58,730 nucleotides of DNA from Treponema sp. UBA6988 (GTDB lineage: Bacteria; Spirochaetota; Spirochaetia; Treponematales; Treponemataceae): assembly GCA_002448445.1 (NCBI GenBank), contig DJYC01000045.1:1-58730 (forward strand). Reading direction: 5' to 3'. The notes under the pieces are model-generated. The model had not been told where the DNA came from. It ran no database searches and saw only the letters and a program-made list of their open reading frames with translations. This document shows, in pieces, positions 1-8,074 of this stretch. A program made the position numbers and the translations under genes. How positions within the stretch are numbered: the stretch's first letter is position 1; each line of letters starts with the position of its first letter.

Positions 1-71
1 GTTCCGCCTTTCGGCTCCATTGCTAGCGCAACGAGTTGCAAGCAACTCGCCCCTACAATCCCGGCCGCGAC
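1..71 (-). repeat. Intergenic hairpin repeat, copy A
   Basis: Member of the dispersed intergenic family described in the findings. Read on the minus strand it contains AATGGAG, then a small hairpin (GCC-GAAA-GGC), then CGGAAC; further in it has the shared block GGGATTGTAGGGG. It lies just downstream of the tsaC stop codon and is cut by the window edge. The sequence similarity to copies B-E is seen directly; function is unknown. Confidence 0.6.
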
Positions 72-72
72 T

Positions 73-666
73 TTATATGCTAACGGCTCCCTGCCTTACG
101 ACGACAATCTTGCCATTTTCAACCTTTACAATCGTAGAGGGTACAGCCCCTTTCTTGTCTCCGTCGCAAACAAAGAGGTCTACTTCCCCGCCAAATTCGC
201 TACGTATTGCATCCGCAGAATCAAGTACGGGAGAGCCGCTCCTGTTAACGCTTGTGCTGTAGAGGGGACGGCCAGTTTCTTCTATGAGCTTTCTAAGCCA
301 TTGGTCTCCGGGGCAGCGGAAGGCAACTGTCTTAAGCTTTGTTTCCAGGGGAGAGTCTTCCTTGAGCTTTACGATTATTGTCAAAGGTCCAGGCCACTTG
401 GCAAGCAAAGCCTCCGGAATGGGGTCATCTGTATACATAAGAATGTCTTGGGGCTTTGCAATAAGGTGGATAAAAGGCTTGTCTTCTCCCCTTCCCTTTA
501 TTTTTCTGATTCTTTCATCTGTACCCAGGAAAGGCTGTTTTTTAAGGTCAACAGCGGCACTAAAGCCGTAAACTGTATCCGTTGGAAGGACCGCAACCCC
601 GCCGCTTTTCATGCAGTCAAGGGCAAGGTTCAAACTGTCACCTTCATTTTTGGCTGTCTCTTTCAT
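73..666 (-). CDS. tsaC: Threonylcarbamoyl-AMP synthase (YrdC/TsaC family)
   Basis: A 197-residue single-domain YrdC protein. The family makes threonylcarbamoyl-AMP from threonine, bicarbonate and ATP, the first step of t6A37 modification of ANN-decoding tRNAs in the cytoplasm. Visible family marks are LPTDTVYGF near residue 28, WPGPLTII near residue 91, STSVNRSG near residue 138 and PSTIV near residue 177. The length fits TsaC rather than the longer Sua5, which has an extra C-terminal domain. Its ATG overlaps the stop of the upstream FtsB-like gene as ATGA, so the two are probably translated together. Two further t6A genes, tsaE and tsaB, lie 28 kb away; tsaD is not in the window. Confidence 0.9.
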   Translation of the reverse strand: MKETAKNEGDSLNLALDCMKSGGVAVLPTDTVYGFSAAVDLKKQPFLGTDERIRKIKGRGEDKPFIHLIAKPQDILMYTDDPIPEALLAKWPGPLTIIVKLKEDSPLETKLKTVAFRCPGDQWLRKLIEETGRPLYSTSVNRSGSPVLDSADAIRSEFGGEVDLFVCDGDKKGAVPSTIVKVENGKIVVVRQGAVSI

Positions 667-1148
667 GCAGGGATGCCTTTTAATTCGTCATAGTATTTTT
701 TTTTGCTGCCAACTTTTAAAAGGCCGCGCGTATAGTCAAGCAAAAGGAGCAGGCTGTAGACAAGGGCAAAAACCGCAAGCCCAACGCCCTTGCAGTACAT
801 TTCAGGGACATACTTTGACTCTTCGTGCTTTACAACAGAACCTGCGTCGAATATCTGGGTTTCGCGGACAGTAAGCCCGTTTATCTTTACTATCTTTTCG
901 CCTTCCTGAACATAGCCAAGCTTACGGGCATAGGCTGCTATTACGTCCATGTCTTTTTGCAGAGCGACTTTTTCCAGGCTGAGTTCTTCATACGTTTTTT
1001 CTATGGATGCTGTGTTTGCGCTAAGAATCCTTTTCTGTTCCAAAAGCTGGTTCCTTGCCCACACACCGTCCCTTCCCGCAAACATGGAAACCATAACATA
1101 GAATAATGTTCCCAGGCATGCTGCGGCAAGAAATCTGAATCGTGTCAT
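663..1148 (-). CDS. Septum formation initiator (FtsB/DivIC-like) protein
   Basis: A small bitopic membrane protein: a short N-terminus, a membrane segment at about residues 5-20, then a heptad-like stretch rich in Leu, Glu and Lys (residues 30-75), and a second hydrophobic segment near the C-terminus (VGLAVFALVYSLLLLL). The first part matches FtsB/DivIC, which bridge FtsQ/DivIB and FtsL in the divisome; the extra C-terminal membrane segment is not usual for that family. I chose the ATG at 1148 (MTRFRF); the reading frame also opens at a TTG at 1178. Neither has a convincing Shine-Dalgarno sequence. It is the first gene of a two-gene unit with tsaC. Confidence 0.7.
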   Translation of the reverse strand: MTRFRFLAAACLGTLFYVMVSMFAGRDGVWARNQLLEQKRILSANTASIEKTYEELSLEKVALQKDMDVIAAYARKLGYVQEGEKIVKINGLTVRETQIFDAGSVVKHEESKYVPEMYCKGVGLAVFALVYSLLLLLDYTRGLLKVGSKKKYYDELKGIPA

Positions 1149-1222
1149 CGTAAAATAATTTTCGGCAACTGCATTCAATTTCTGAATTGTTTTCTAGGCA
1201 CTACTTTTTTCTGTTCCAGCAT

Positions 1223-1249
1223 TCATTTTTTAGCTATTTTTGCCGATAA
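1223..1249 (+). promoter_or_regulatory. Possible sigma-28 promoter for the acidic protein/Maf group
   Basis: An exact GCCGATAA, the sigma-28 -10 consensus, lies at 1242-1249. The -35 position at 1223 (TCATTTTT) matches TAAAGTTT at only 5 of 8 bases. A start near 1257 would leave an 87-base leader before the ATG at 1344. The location fits flagellar control of the Maf genes downstream, but the weak -35 keeps confidence low. Confidence 0.35.
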
Positions 1250-1343
1250 TTGAAAAGTCAAAATGTATAAATCCGTACGGCCTGAACTTGGGAACAGCAG
1301 GGAAGCTGTCCTTTGCGCCGCACATTTTATAAAGGGGTTTTAG

Positions 1344-4300
1344 ATGGAGAAAGACACAGACTCAAACAGTGAGCTCAACAAGTATGGCGTCTGGATAAAA
1401 ACGCCTCCCCGCACAGCCAAGGAAGGTGACGTGGAAATGCTAGCCCCCGCAGAAGGAGAGGCGGACGGCGGCGAATATGCTATGCCCGACTTCGAATTCC
1501 TCAACACGGAAAAAAGTGAAGAAGGAAGCGGCGATGAGGACAAGACTCTTGCAGACCAGCCTCCAAGGGAGGACACTCCGCTAGCTCAAGAAGATGCCCA
1601 GGAAGAAGCTCCCCTGCCCCCATCAGATGACTTGAATTTTGAGACCCTTCCCACAGAGGAAATTTCTGTGGAAGAAGAGGGAAGCAACATTCTGGACAAC
1701 GGCATAACCGAAATAGACGTTAATTCATTCATGGACGAAGGGGAAAGCACAAAAAGCGGGCCGACTCAGGAGGAGGAAGTTTCTATAGACGACTTTCTTG
1801 ACGGGCCTGCAGCCTCTGCGGACGGAGACGTTTCCATAAATGAATTCATAAGCAGCAACAGCACAAACCCCATTGGTGAGCAGGACAACTTTGTTCCCGA
1901 CGGGGAAATCTCCCTTGACGCCTTCCTTGATTCCCCAATTGAATCTTCACAGACAGAGCAGAAGCAGGAAGAGGAAGTCTACGATGACCCAATAGACATA
2001 GACCTTTCCTTTGACGACACCCTAAAAGTGGAGACGGAAGAAAACTCAGAGCTGGACGACATTCTTGACGACTTTACCTCGCAGGATTCATCCAATTCAT
2101 CAGCAAGCGCAGGTGAAGCAGTTGACATGGATTCATTCTTTTCCGATGGCAGCACCTCGCAGGAATCAGGTGACGAGCCAAAGAAAGCCGTTTCCATGGA
2201 AGACACAACGGAAGCCATATCCGCAGACGATTTTGACAGCATGTTTGCTTCATCAGATTCGGAGGAAAGCCAGAGCGTAGACCTTTCCGACTTTGGAATC
2301 GGGGAAGACGAGGGGCAGGCTGCCGCAAAGGCCCTTCCCCAGAAGAAGCCCGACTTTGACCTTAAGGTTTCCTCAGACGGAAGCATGGAAGAGAATTCTG
2401 CAGAGGGAATCGGCCAGGAAACAGAAGACGACAACATTTCCATCTATATTGATGACACTTCCAAAAAACAGCCAAGAAAGGAAGCACCTATTCAGGCAGA
2501 AAATTCCCAGTCAGACGACTTTGACCTGGACTCCCTGCTTGATTCAATAGAAGATGAAAGCGGCAAAACCGTTTCCATTAGCGAATCAGAATCCCCTGCC
2601 CTTCCAGAAGGCGGCATCAGTCCAGCAGACAGTGAGGGCGAAGCAAATGAGGCAGGGGCAAATGACACAGTTGCAGACGTGCCCGTAGCAGACGAGGCGT
2701 TTGTTGCAGAAGACACAGTTGCAGAAGAAGAGGTGGCCGACACAATAGCCGACGAAGCCGCAGCCGGGCAACCAGAAGCAGAAGATACCGTGGAAGCAGA
2801 AGATGAAACGGTAGCAGATGAGGCAAACCCCGAAAGCTTTGGCGAGCCAGACGTTTTTGAGGGAACAGAATTCCTTCCGCAGGAAGACAATGCGGTAACA
2901 GAGTCAGAACTTCCAGCGGAAAGCTTTGGCGAACCGGATGTCTACGAAGGAACAGAATTCCTTCCTCAGGATGAAACGGTCCTGCCAGAAAGCTTCCAGA
3001 CAGAGGAAAACACCCCCTCTCAGGATGCCCCAACAGAAAGTGCCGCAGACGGAAGTGACGCTGTAAAAAAGGAGGCCTTCAACCCTTTTGCCGAAGAGAC
3101 GGAGGAAACGGTTTTTGAGGAAGCAGACCTGGAAGACCCGTCCATTCCCAAGCCTGTTGCAAGCGAGGACACAATCTCCTACAGCACAGAGGACGAAGCG
3201 GAAGTGCCTGCCGGAGAAGACATAAACATTTCAACTTTTCTCGGGTCAGAAGATTTTGAGGATCCAATAGACTCCATGGTGGAAAAGGAACTCAAGGTTC
3301 AAGCCCAAGAAGAGGAAGAAAAATTAAAAAAAGATATTGACGAATCTGCAAATTCAGTTGAAAATAGTACTATAGACAACGAAATAGTAGAGCCGGAAAC
3401 AACGGGAGAAGGAAATATGGACAATGCAATTGACAACAATGAACTGCTAACACAGATTGTTGATGACCTTAAGGAAGTCAAGAACGAGATTAGCTACCTA
3501 AAATCAGAGTTTGAGGAATTCAAACGCAACGGAGCCGGTTCTGAAGAAGTGGTTGAGCCTATAATCGAGGCTGCCCCGTCGGAAGCAGACAAAGGCTTCT
3601 TTGGTGACGACGACGACGATGACACCATTGCCCTTAGCGGAGACGAATTGACCAACATCCTTAGTTCTGCCGAAATGACGTCAGAGAATTCCGACGGCGA
3701 ACAGGAACTGGAAGCTCCCTCCGTCCGTGAATCCGTAGAAACGGAAGAAGACATTCTGGGGTCTGCAGAAAACATGCCGGAAGTTCCTAACGACTACAGC
3801 CCGGAAGGAGAAGAGACCGGCGTTGACTTTGCAAACGAAACTCTTGAAGAGCCCAACCTTGACGAAGTTGAAATCTCCCCATCAGGCGAAGATGAAACAG
3901 AGCTTTCTGACGACGGTGATTCCACAGAAGAAGAAATAGAAGTTCCCAAGGTTGACGACATACTCGTTGAATCTTCAAATTCAGACTTTATAGAAAACGC
4001 AATTACAGGCGATATTCCCGCCCCCGCAGAAGAAAGTGAGGGTGAATTTACAGAGTCCCAGGACTTTGAGGAACCGACTGTTGGAGAGGAAGAACTCAAG
4101 GCAGAGGCTGAAGAACAGAGCGAACGCCTTGCAGCTGAGCTTTCCGATGCGGACGACGACACCAGCGAGGACGAATCATCCGACACAACTCCGGAAATGG
4201 ATCAGATTCTTGCCACAATCCACCAGGAAAACATGGAAAAGGACAAGATTCATCCAGAAGTTTACAGCGAATCCGAAGAGTCGGAGGAATCCCCCCTCGA

Positions 4301-4964
4301 AGAGCCTGTTGCACCCGTAGAAAACGAGGCTGAAAAAGAACTTGACATAGAGGCCCTCAAGAACGAGGCGCTTGAAGAATTTGACGAGCCGGAAGTCGTA
4401 GAAAATGACGAGGCTGAAGCAGAGTCAAGCGTAGAAGTTGAATACATTCCTGCAACCGGCGGAAATCCTTTTGCAGATGAGGAAAAGCCAGAGCTCACAG
4501 AAGACAACATCGAATTCCTCAAGGAAGACGAGGATGAAAAAATCGAACCGGGAATCAGCGAGGAACCTGTAACAAAGGTATTCAACGGCTGGGACAACCC
4601 TGACAACAATCCAGAGGATGCTGTTTCAGAAGAAGAGGCAGCTCCAGAAATTGCTGAAGCAACAGAAGCGGACGAAGAGCCTGCACTTGAAGCATCAGAG
4701 CCGGAAGTGGCAGAAGAAGTTCCTGCTGCAAGCGGGCTTTCTGCTGCAGCCCTTGCAAGCGGAGGCGATGCCTCAAGTTCATCAGAAGAGGCAGACACCC
4801 CGGCAGAAGCAATTCCCGAGGAATTAAAGGAAGAAATAAAGACAGTCCTTACATACATGGACCAGCTTTTGGAAAACCTGCCCGAAGAAAAAATCGAAGA
4901 GTTTGCACGTTCTGAGCAGTTCTCCACATACAAGAAGCTGTTCAAGGAACTGGGATTGTCCTGA
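1344..4964 (+). CDS. Very acidic low-complexity protein, 1206 aa, unknown function
   Basis: I do not recognise a catalytic family. Most of the chain is Glu/Asp/Ser/Ala-rich and probably disordered, with no signal peptide or membrane segment. Three structured elements stand out. A short motif resembling VSIDDFLD recurs (for example IDVNSFMD, VSIDDFLD, VSINEFIS, ISLDAFLD, VDMDSFFS, ISADDFDS, INISTFLG) in the first 630 residues. A 17-residue unit beginning ESFGEPDV appears twice near residues 496 and 526. A coiled coil is likely at residues 695-730. The last 50 residues look helical (LTYMDQLLENLPEEKIEEF). The start follows AAGGGG at about 8 bases. A strong terminator separates it from the Maf genes. 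It may be a scaffold; that is inference. Confidence 0.85.
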   Translation: MEKDTDSNSELNKYGVWIKTPPRTAKEGDVEMLAPAEGEADGGEYAMPDFEFLNTEKSEEGSGDEDKTLADQPPREDTPLAQEDAQEEAPLPPSDDLNFETLPTEEISVEEEGSNILDNGITEIDVNSFMDEGESTKSGPTQEEEVSIDDFLDGPAASADGDVSINEFISSNSTNPIGEQDNFVPDGEISLDAFLDSPIESSQTEQKQEEEVYDDPIDIDLSFDDTLKVETEENSELDDILDDFTSQDSSNSSASAGEAVDMDSFFSDGSTSQESGDEPKKAVSMEDTTEAISADDFDSMFASSDSEESQSVDLSDFGIGEDEGQAAAKALPQKKPDFDLKVSSDGSMEENSAEGIGQETEDDNISIYIDDTSKKQPRKEAPIQAENSQSDDFDLDSLLDSIEDESGKTVSISESESPALPEGGISPADSEGEANEAGANDTVADVPVADEAFVAEDTVAEEEVADTIADEAAAGQPEAEDTVEAEDETVADEANPESFGEPDVFEGTEFLPQEDNAVTESELPAESFGEPDVYEGTEFLPQDETVLPESFQTEENTPSQDAPTESAADGSDAVKKEAFNPFAEETEETVFEEADLEDPSIPKPVASEDTISYSTEDEAEVPAGEDINISTFLGSEDFEDPIDSMVEKELKVQAQEEEEKLKKDIDESANSVENSTIDNEIVEPETTGEGNMDNAIDNNELLTQIVDDLKEVKNEISYLKSEFEEFKRNGAGSEEVVEPIIEAAPSEADKGFFGDDDDDDTIALSGDELTNILSSAEMTSENSDGEQELEAPSVRESVETEEDILGSAENMPEVPNDYSPEGEETGVDFANETLEEPNLDEVEISPSGEDETELSDDGDSTEEEIEVPKVDDILVESSNSDFIENAITGDIPAPAEESEGEFTESQDFEEPTVGEEELKAEAEEQSERLAAELSDADDDTSEDESSDTTPEMDQILATIHQENMEKDKIHPEVYSESEESEESPLEEPVAPVENEAEKELDIEALKNEALEEFDEPEVVENDEAEAESSVEVEYIPATGGNPFADEEKPELTEDNIEFLKEDEDEKIEPGISEEPVTKVFNGWDNPDNNPEDAVSEEEAAPEIAEATEADEEPALEASEPEVAEEVPAASGLSAAALASGGDASSSSEEADTPAEAIPEELKEEIKTVLTYMDQLLENLPEEKIEEFARSEQFSTYKKLFKELGLS

Positions 4965-4992
4965 CGCATAAAAATCCCAAAAACAACGGAAT

Positions 4993-5043
4993 GGCCATAT
5001 TTTGCAATTGCATTGCAGTTGTACAAAATATGGCCTTTTTTTT
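4993..5043 (+). terminator. Rho-independent terminator after the acidic protein gene
   Basis: Twelve-base perfect inverted repeat, GGCCATATTTTG at 4993-5004 and CAAAATATGGCC at 5024-5035, followed by eight T. It ends only 11 bases before the first Maf start codon, so read-through or a promoter hidden in the upstream gene must supply the Maf transcript. Confidence 0.85.
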
Positions 5044-5054
5044 GAAGGCTAGAT

Positions 5055-6548
5055 ATGGCGGTAAAAATAGAATTCATTCAAAACGCAAGGGGAATAAAAA
5101 CCTGCAGCGCTGACGGAATAAAGCTCCATTCATCATACAACCCGGAGGTGGAAGCGGAGCGTTTTGTCCAGTCAATTGAATGCCCTTTTTTTCCTGAATA
5201 CATACTGGTAACAGGGCCAGCCCTTTCCTACTGCCTGCCATACCTAAAAAAAAGATTCCCGCAAGCAAAAATATGTGCAGTGCGATACTGCCGAGCCTTT
5301 GATTCAGACAATGAAAAATTCGACAGGGTATTCTACAACGAAGACAAAAACCTCTGCGAATCCCTGTTCAACTTTATGGGAGAGGAAGGGCTCAGCGCAT
5401 CACTTTTCATCTCCTGGCAGCCAAGCGAAAAGGCCTTTCCCGCTGAATACAAGTCAAGCTGGGAAGAGATAAGAAAGGCGGTTGTAAAAAGCCGTGACAT
5501 CCTTGCTACCAGAGAATACTTTTCCAAGCGTTGGGTTAAAAACTGCATCCGCTTCTGCCTCTTTGCAAACGAGACTGCATCAATAAAAGCGGGAACAAGC
5601 CCGGTGCTAGTATGCGCAAGCGGCCCCAGCCTAAAGACATCGCTTCCAAAAATAAAGGAATTAAGGAACAGTTTTTTTTTAATAGCGGTATCATCGGCAC
5701 TCTCCCCCCTCATTGCCTATGGGATAAAGCCTGACCTCTGCATTTCAACAGACGGAGGCTACTGGGCAAAGCGGCACCTTACAATCCTTAACGGGGGCGA
5801 AAAAATTCCGACAGCAATTTCTGCAGAAAGCGCAATGTACGCAAGGGGAATGGAAGAAACACCTGTCCTGCCCCTGTCCTATGGCGACGGAATATGCGAA
5901 GCCTTTCTCAAAAGCTTTTCATTTGAAGCGATAAGGGCAAAGCGCAACGGAACCGTAAGCGGAACTGCCGCAGAACTTGCTCTTTCCATAACAAGCTCAA
6001 GTGTTTTTTTCTGCGGGCTTGACCTTGCCCCCTCCAGTGGCTTCCAGCACACGCAGCCCAACGAGCTTGAAAATGACGCCTGCTCCAAAGACACCAGGAC
6101 TTTTACAAAAGAGACGCGGCTTACCCCTTCCACATTTAACTCCCCTTCCCTCTGCATCTACCGCGACTGGTTTGCCGCCCAGGACTTTAAGGGCAGGCTC
6201 TTCCGCCTAAGCACAGGCTTTGCCTACAAAAATTCACTCGGAAAAATTCCTGACGTTAACTGGAACTTCTTTGAGGACTTTGTAAAAAAAAGCTCAGGAC
6301 ATTCACTTCTCCCGCAAATTTCATTTAGAAAATTCAGCATGGAAAAAGAGGCAAGGCTAAAACTGATAGAAAAGACACTCAAGGAGAATAAAGGCTCGGC
6401 CGAATGGATAAGGGAAGCCCTCCCGTCACTTTACATAAGGGACTCCCGCAGTGGAAAGGATTTACTTTCCAATGAGATTAAAGAAAAGATGGAAAGCTTC
6501 ATCGAGAACGTAAGCAGGGCAGCTTTTCCAGGAGGAAAGGAATCATGA
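5055..6548 (+). CDS. Maf-family (DUF115/MptE-like) flagellin modification protein
   Basis: A 497-residue protein with the DUF115 core, recognisable in LVCASGPSLKTSLPKIKEL near residue 185 and in KPDLCISTDGGYWAKRH near residue 225. In Campylobacter, Helicobacter and other polar flagellates, Maf proteins attach nonulosonic or related sugars to flagellin; spirochaete flagellins are also known to be glycosylated. The start ATG follows GAAGG. The stop overlaps the start of a second, divergent Maf gene as ATGA, so they are translated together. The flagellins they probably act on lie 15 kb downstream. The exact sugar donor cannot be read from sequence; no sugar-biosynthesis genes are adjacent. Confidence 0.8.
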   Translation: MAVKIEFIQNARGIKTCSADGIKLHSSYNPEVEAERFVQSIECPFFPEYILVTGPALSYCLPYLKKRFPQAKICAVRYCRAFDSDNEKFDRVFYNEDKNLCESLFNFMGEEGLSASLFISWQPSEKAFPAEYKSSWEEIRKAVVKSRDILATREYFSKRWVKNCIRFCLFANETASIKAGTSPVLVCASGPSLKTSLPKIKELRNSFFLIAVSSALSPLIAYGIKPDLCISTDGGYWAKRHLTILNGGEKIPTAISAESAMYARGMEETPVLPLSYGDGICEAFLKSFSFEAIRAKRNGTVSGTAAELALSITSSSVFFCGLDLAPSSGFQHTQPNELENDACSKDTRTFTKETRLTPSTFNSPSLCIYRDWFAAQDFKGRLFRLSTGFAYKNSLGKIPDVNWNFFEDFVKKSSGHSLLPQISFRKFSMEKEARLKLIEKTLKENKGSAEWIREALPSLYIRDSRSGKDLLSNEIKEKMESFIENVSRAAFPGGKES

Positions 6549-8074
6549 TTTACAGCGGAACAGTCAAGTCAAAAAATGGAGACGACATCCCACTTTTTTC
6601 CAGCGGAAAGCCCATGCACTCAAAGTACAATCCGGAAAACGAAGCGGAAGCCTTTGCATCCTCCATAAAAAGTGAAGGCACTGCATTTATAATCATAGCA
6701 GGAGTCGGGGCCGGCTTCCACATAAAAAGCGTTGCAAAAAAGTTTCCGAACGCATTCCTGCTTGCAGTTGAAGCCGACAGGGAAAGCCTTGAATTCTGCA
6801 AGAATTTTCCCGCCGTAAAGGACATGCTTTCAAAAAAGAACATTTCCCTTTGTACGGCAGACCAGACTCCCCGCCTTGTAAGGGAAAGCTACATTCCATC
6901 CCTCTACGGAGACTGCGTATTCGTTTGCCAGCGGGCATGGGAAAATGAAAACCAGAACCTTCTTTCTTCATTAAAAGACCAAGTCATGGATGAACTAAAG
7001 GCAATCTCCCGGGACTATTCCGTGCAGGCGCATTTTGGCGGACAGTGGCAGAGGAACATATTGGCAAACCTTAGCAAGTTCAGGAAGAACCCGGACATCA
7101 GGCTTAATTCAAAGCTCAAGGCAGCGGTCATAGCGGCAGGCCCCTCACTTGACGAGTCAATCAAAAGGCTTTTGCAGCACAGGAATTCATACTGCATAAT
7201 CTCTACGGACACGGCGCTTGGAAGCCTTGCAAGAAGCGGAATATGCCCGGATGCCGTGGTAAGCATAGACGCGCAGAGGGTTTCTGCCACGCATTTTTTT
7301 GCACTTCCGCTTTTGAAGGAAAAAAGTGCACTTTGCGTCTTTGACATCTCCTCAAACAGGAATGCCGTTGAATACGCCCGTTCGCAGGGCTTTGAAGTCT
7401 ATTTCATTCGGAGCGCACACCCGCTTACATCCCTTGCCCTGGAAGGCACTACAGTCCCCCTGGCGGAAAGCGGATCTGGAACCGTCACGATTGCGGCCTG
7501 TGACTTTGCAAGGCAGCAGGGCTTTAGCGAGATAGAACTTTTTGGTGCAGACTTCTGCTATTCGGAAGGAAAGCCTTACGCAAAGGGAACATATCTCGAG
7601 CCAAATTTCCTGAGCGGATGCAGCCGCACGCAGACGAGCGAGCAGATGAACGCAGCCCTTATGTTCCGCACGGAACTTATAAAGCCCCGGGAACCAGCAC
7701 CATTTTCTGGCAGTCTGAACAAAGCCTTTACGACCCAAGTTATGGAAGGATATGCAAGGACCACGATGGAATGGGCAGAAAAATGGGGTTATTCAAAAAG
7801 CGGGGCAAGCCTCAAAAGCTCCGCAAAAGCTGACTCATTTCCAAGGAAAGAAAAGGAATTCAACTTTTCCTCCTTTTTTGATGATTATCTAAAAAATCTC
7901 CAAAACACCCTTGACGGAAAGGGGCAAATCCTCAATCCATATACGGTCAGCCTGCTTCCCCTGATTGCAAACCTCAGAAAAAAGCAAAATGATTCTGCAA
8001 AACATTCATTTTTTGACTTCTTAAAACTTGCATACTCTCAATTAACACGTTATACTGTACTGTATGAGCAATAA
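6545..8074 (+). CDS. Second Maf-family (DUF115) flagellin modification protein
   Basis: A 509-residue paralogue-like neighbour of the preceding gene. The DUF115 core is seen in AAVIAAGPSLDESIKRLL near residue 195 and CPDAVVSIDAQRVSATHF near residue 232, with FGADFCYSEGKPYAKGTY near residue 330. The N-terminal stretch, SKYNPENEAEAFASSI, resembles SSYNPEVEAERFVQSI in the first Maf, which supports an ancient tandem duplication with strong divergence. Its start overlaps the first Maf stop by four bases, and its own end overlaps the following gene by 11 bases. Likely role: glycosyl transfer to flagellin, perhaps to a different subunit or position. That division of labour is inference. Confidence 0.8.
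   Translation: MIYSGTVKSKNGDDIPLFSSGKPMHSKYNPENEAEAFASSIKSEGTAFIIIAGVGAGFHIKSVAKKFPNAFLLAVEADRESLEFCKNFPAVKDMLSKKNISLCTADQTPRLVRESYIPSLYGDCVFVCQRAWENENQNLLSSLKDQVMDELKAISRDYSVQAHFGGQWQRNILANLSKFRKNPDIRLNSKLKAAVIAAGPSLDESIKRLLQHRNSYCIISTDTALGSLARSGICPDAVVSIDAQRVSATHFFALPLLKEKSALCVFDISSNRNAVEYARSQGFEVYFIRSAHPLTSLALEGTTVPLAESGSGTVTIAACDFARQQGFSEIELFGADFCYSEGKPYAKGTYLEPNFLSGCSRTQTSEQMNAALMFRTELIKPREPAPFSGSLNKAFTTQVMEGYARTTMEWAEKWGYSKSGASLKSSAKADSFPRKEKEFNFSSFFDDYLKNLQNTLDGKGQILNPYTVSLLPLIANLRKKQNDSAKHSFFDFLKLAYSQLTRYTVLYEQ

Noticed and set aside
4262..5077. Minus-strand Ser-rich frame opposite the acidic protein, and similar ones across 1340-4186
   Set aside because: Glu/Asp-rich coding sequence read backwards gives Ser-rich open frames; none has a start signal.
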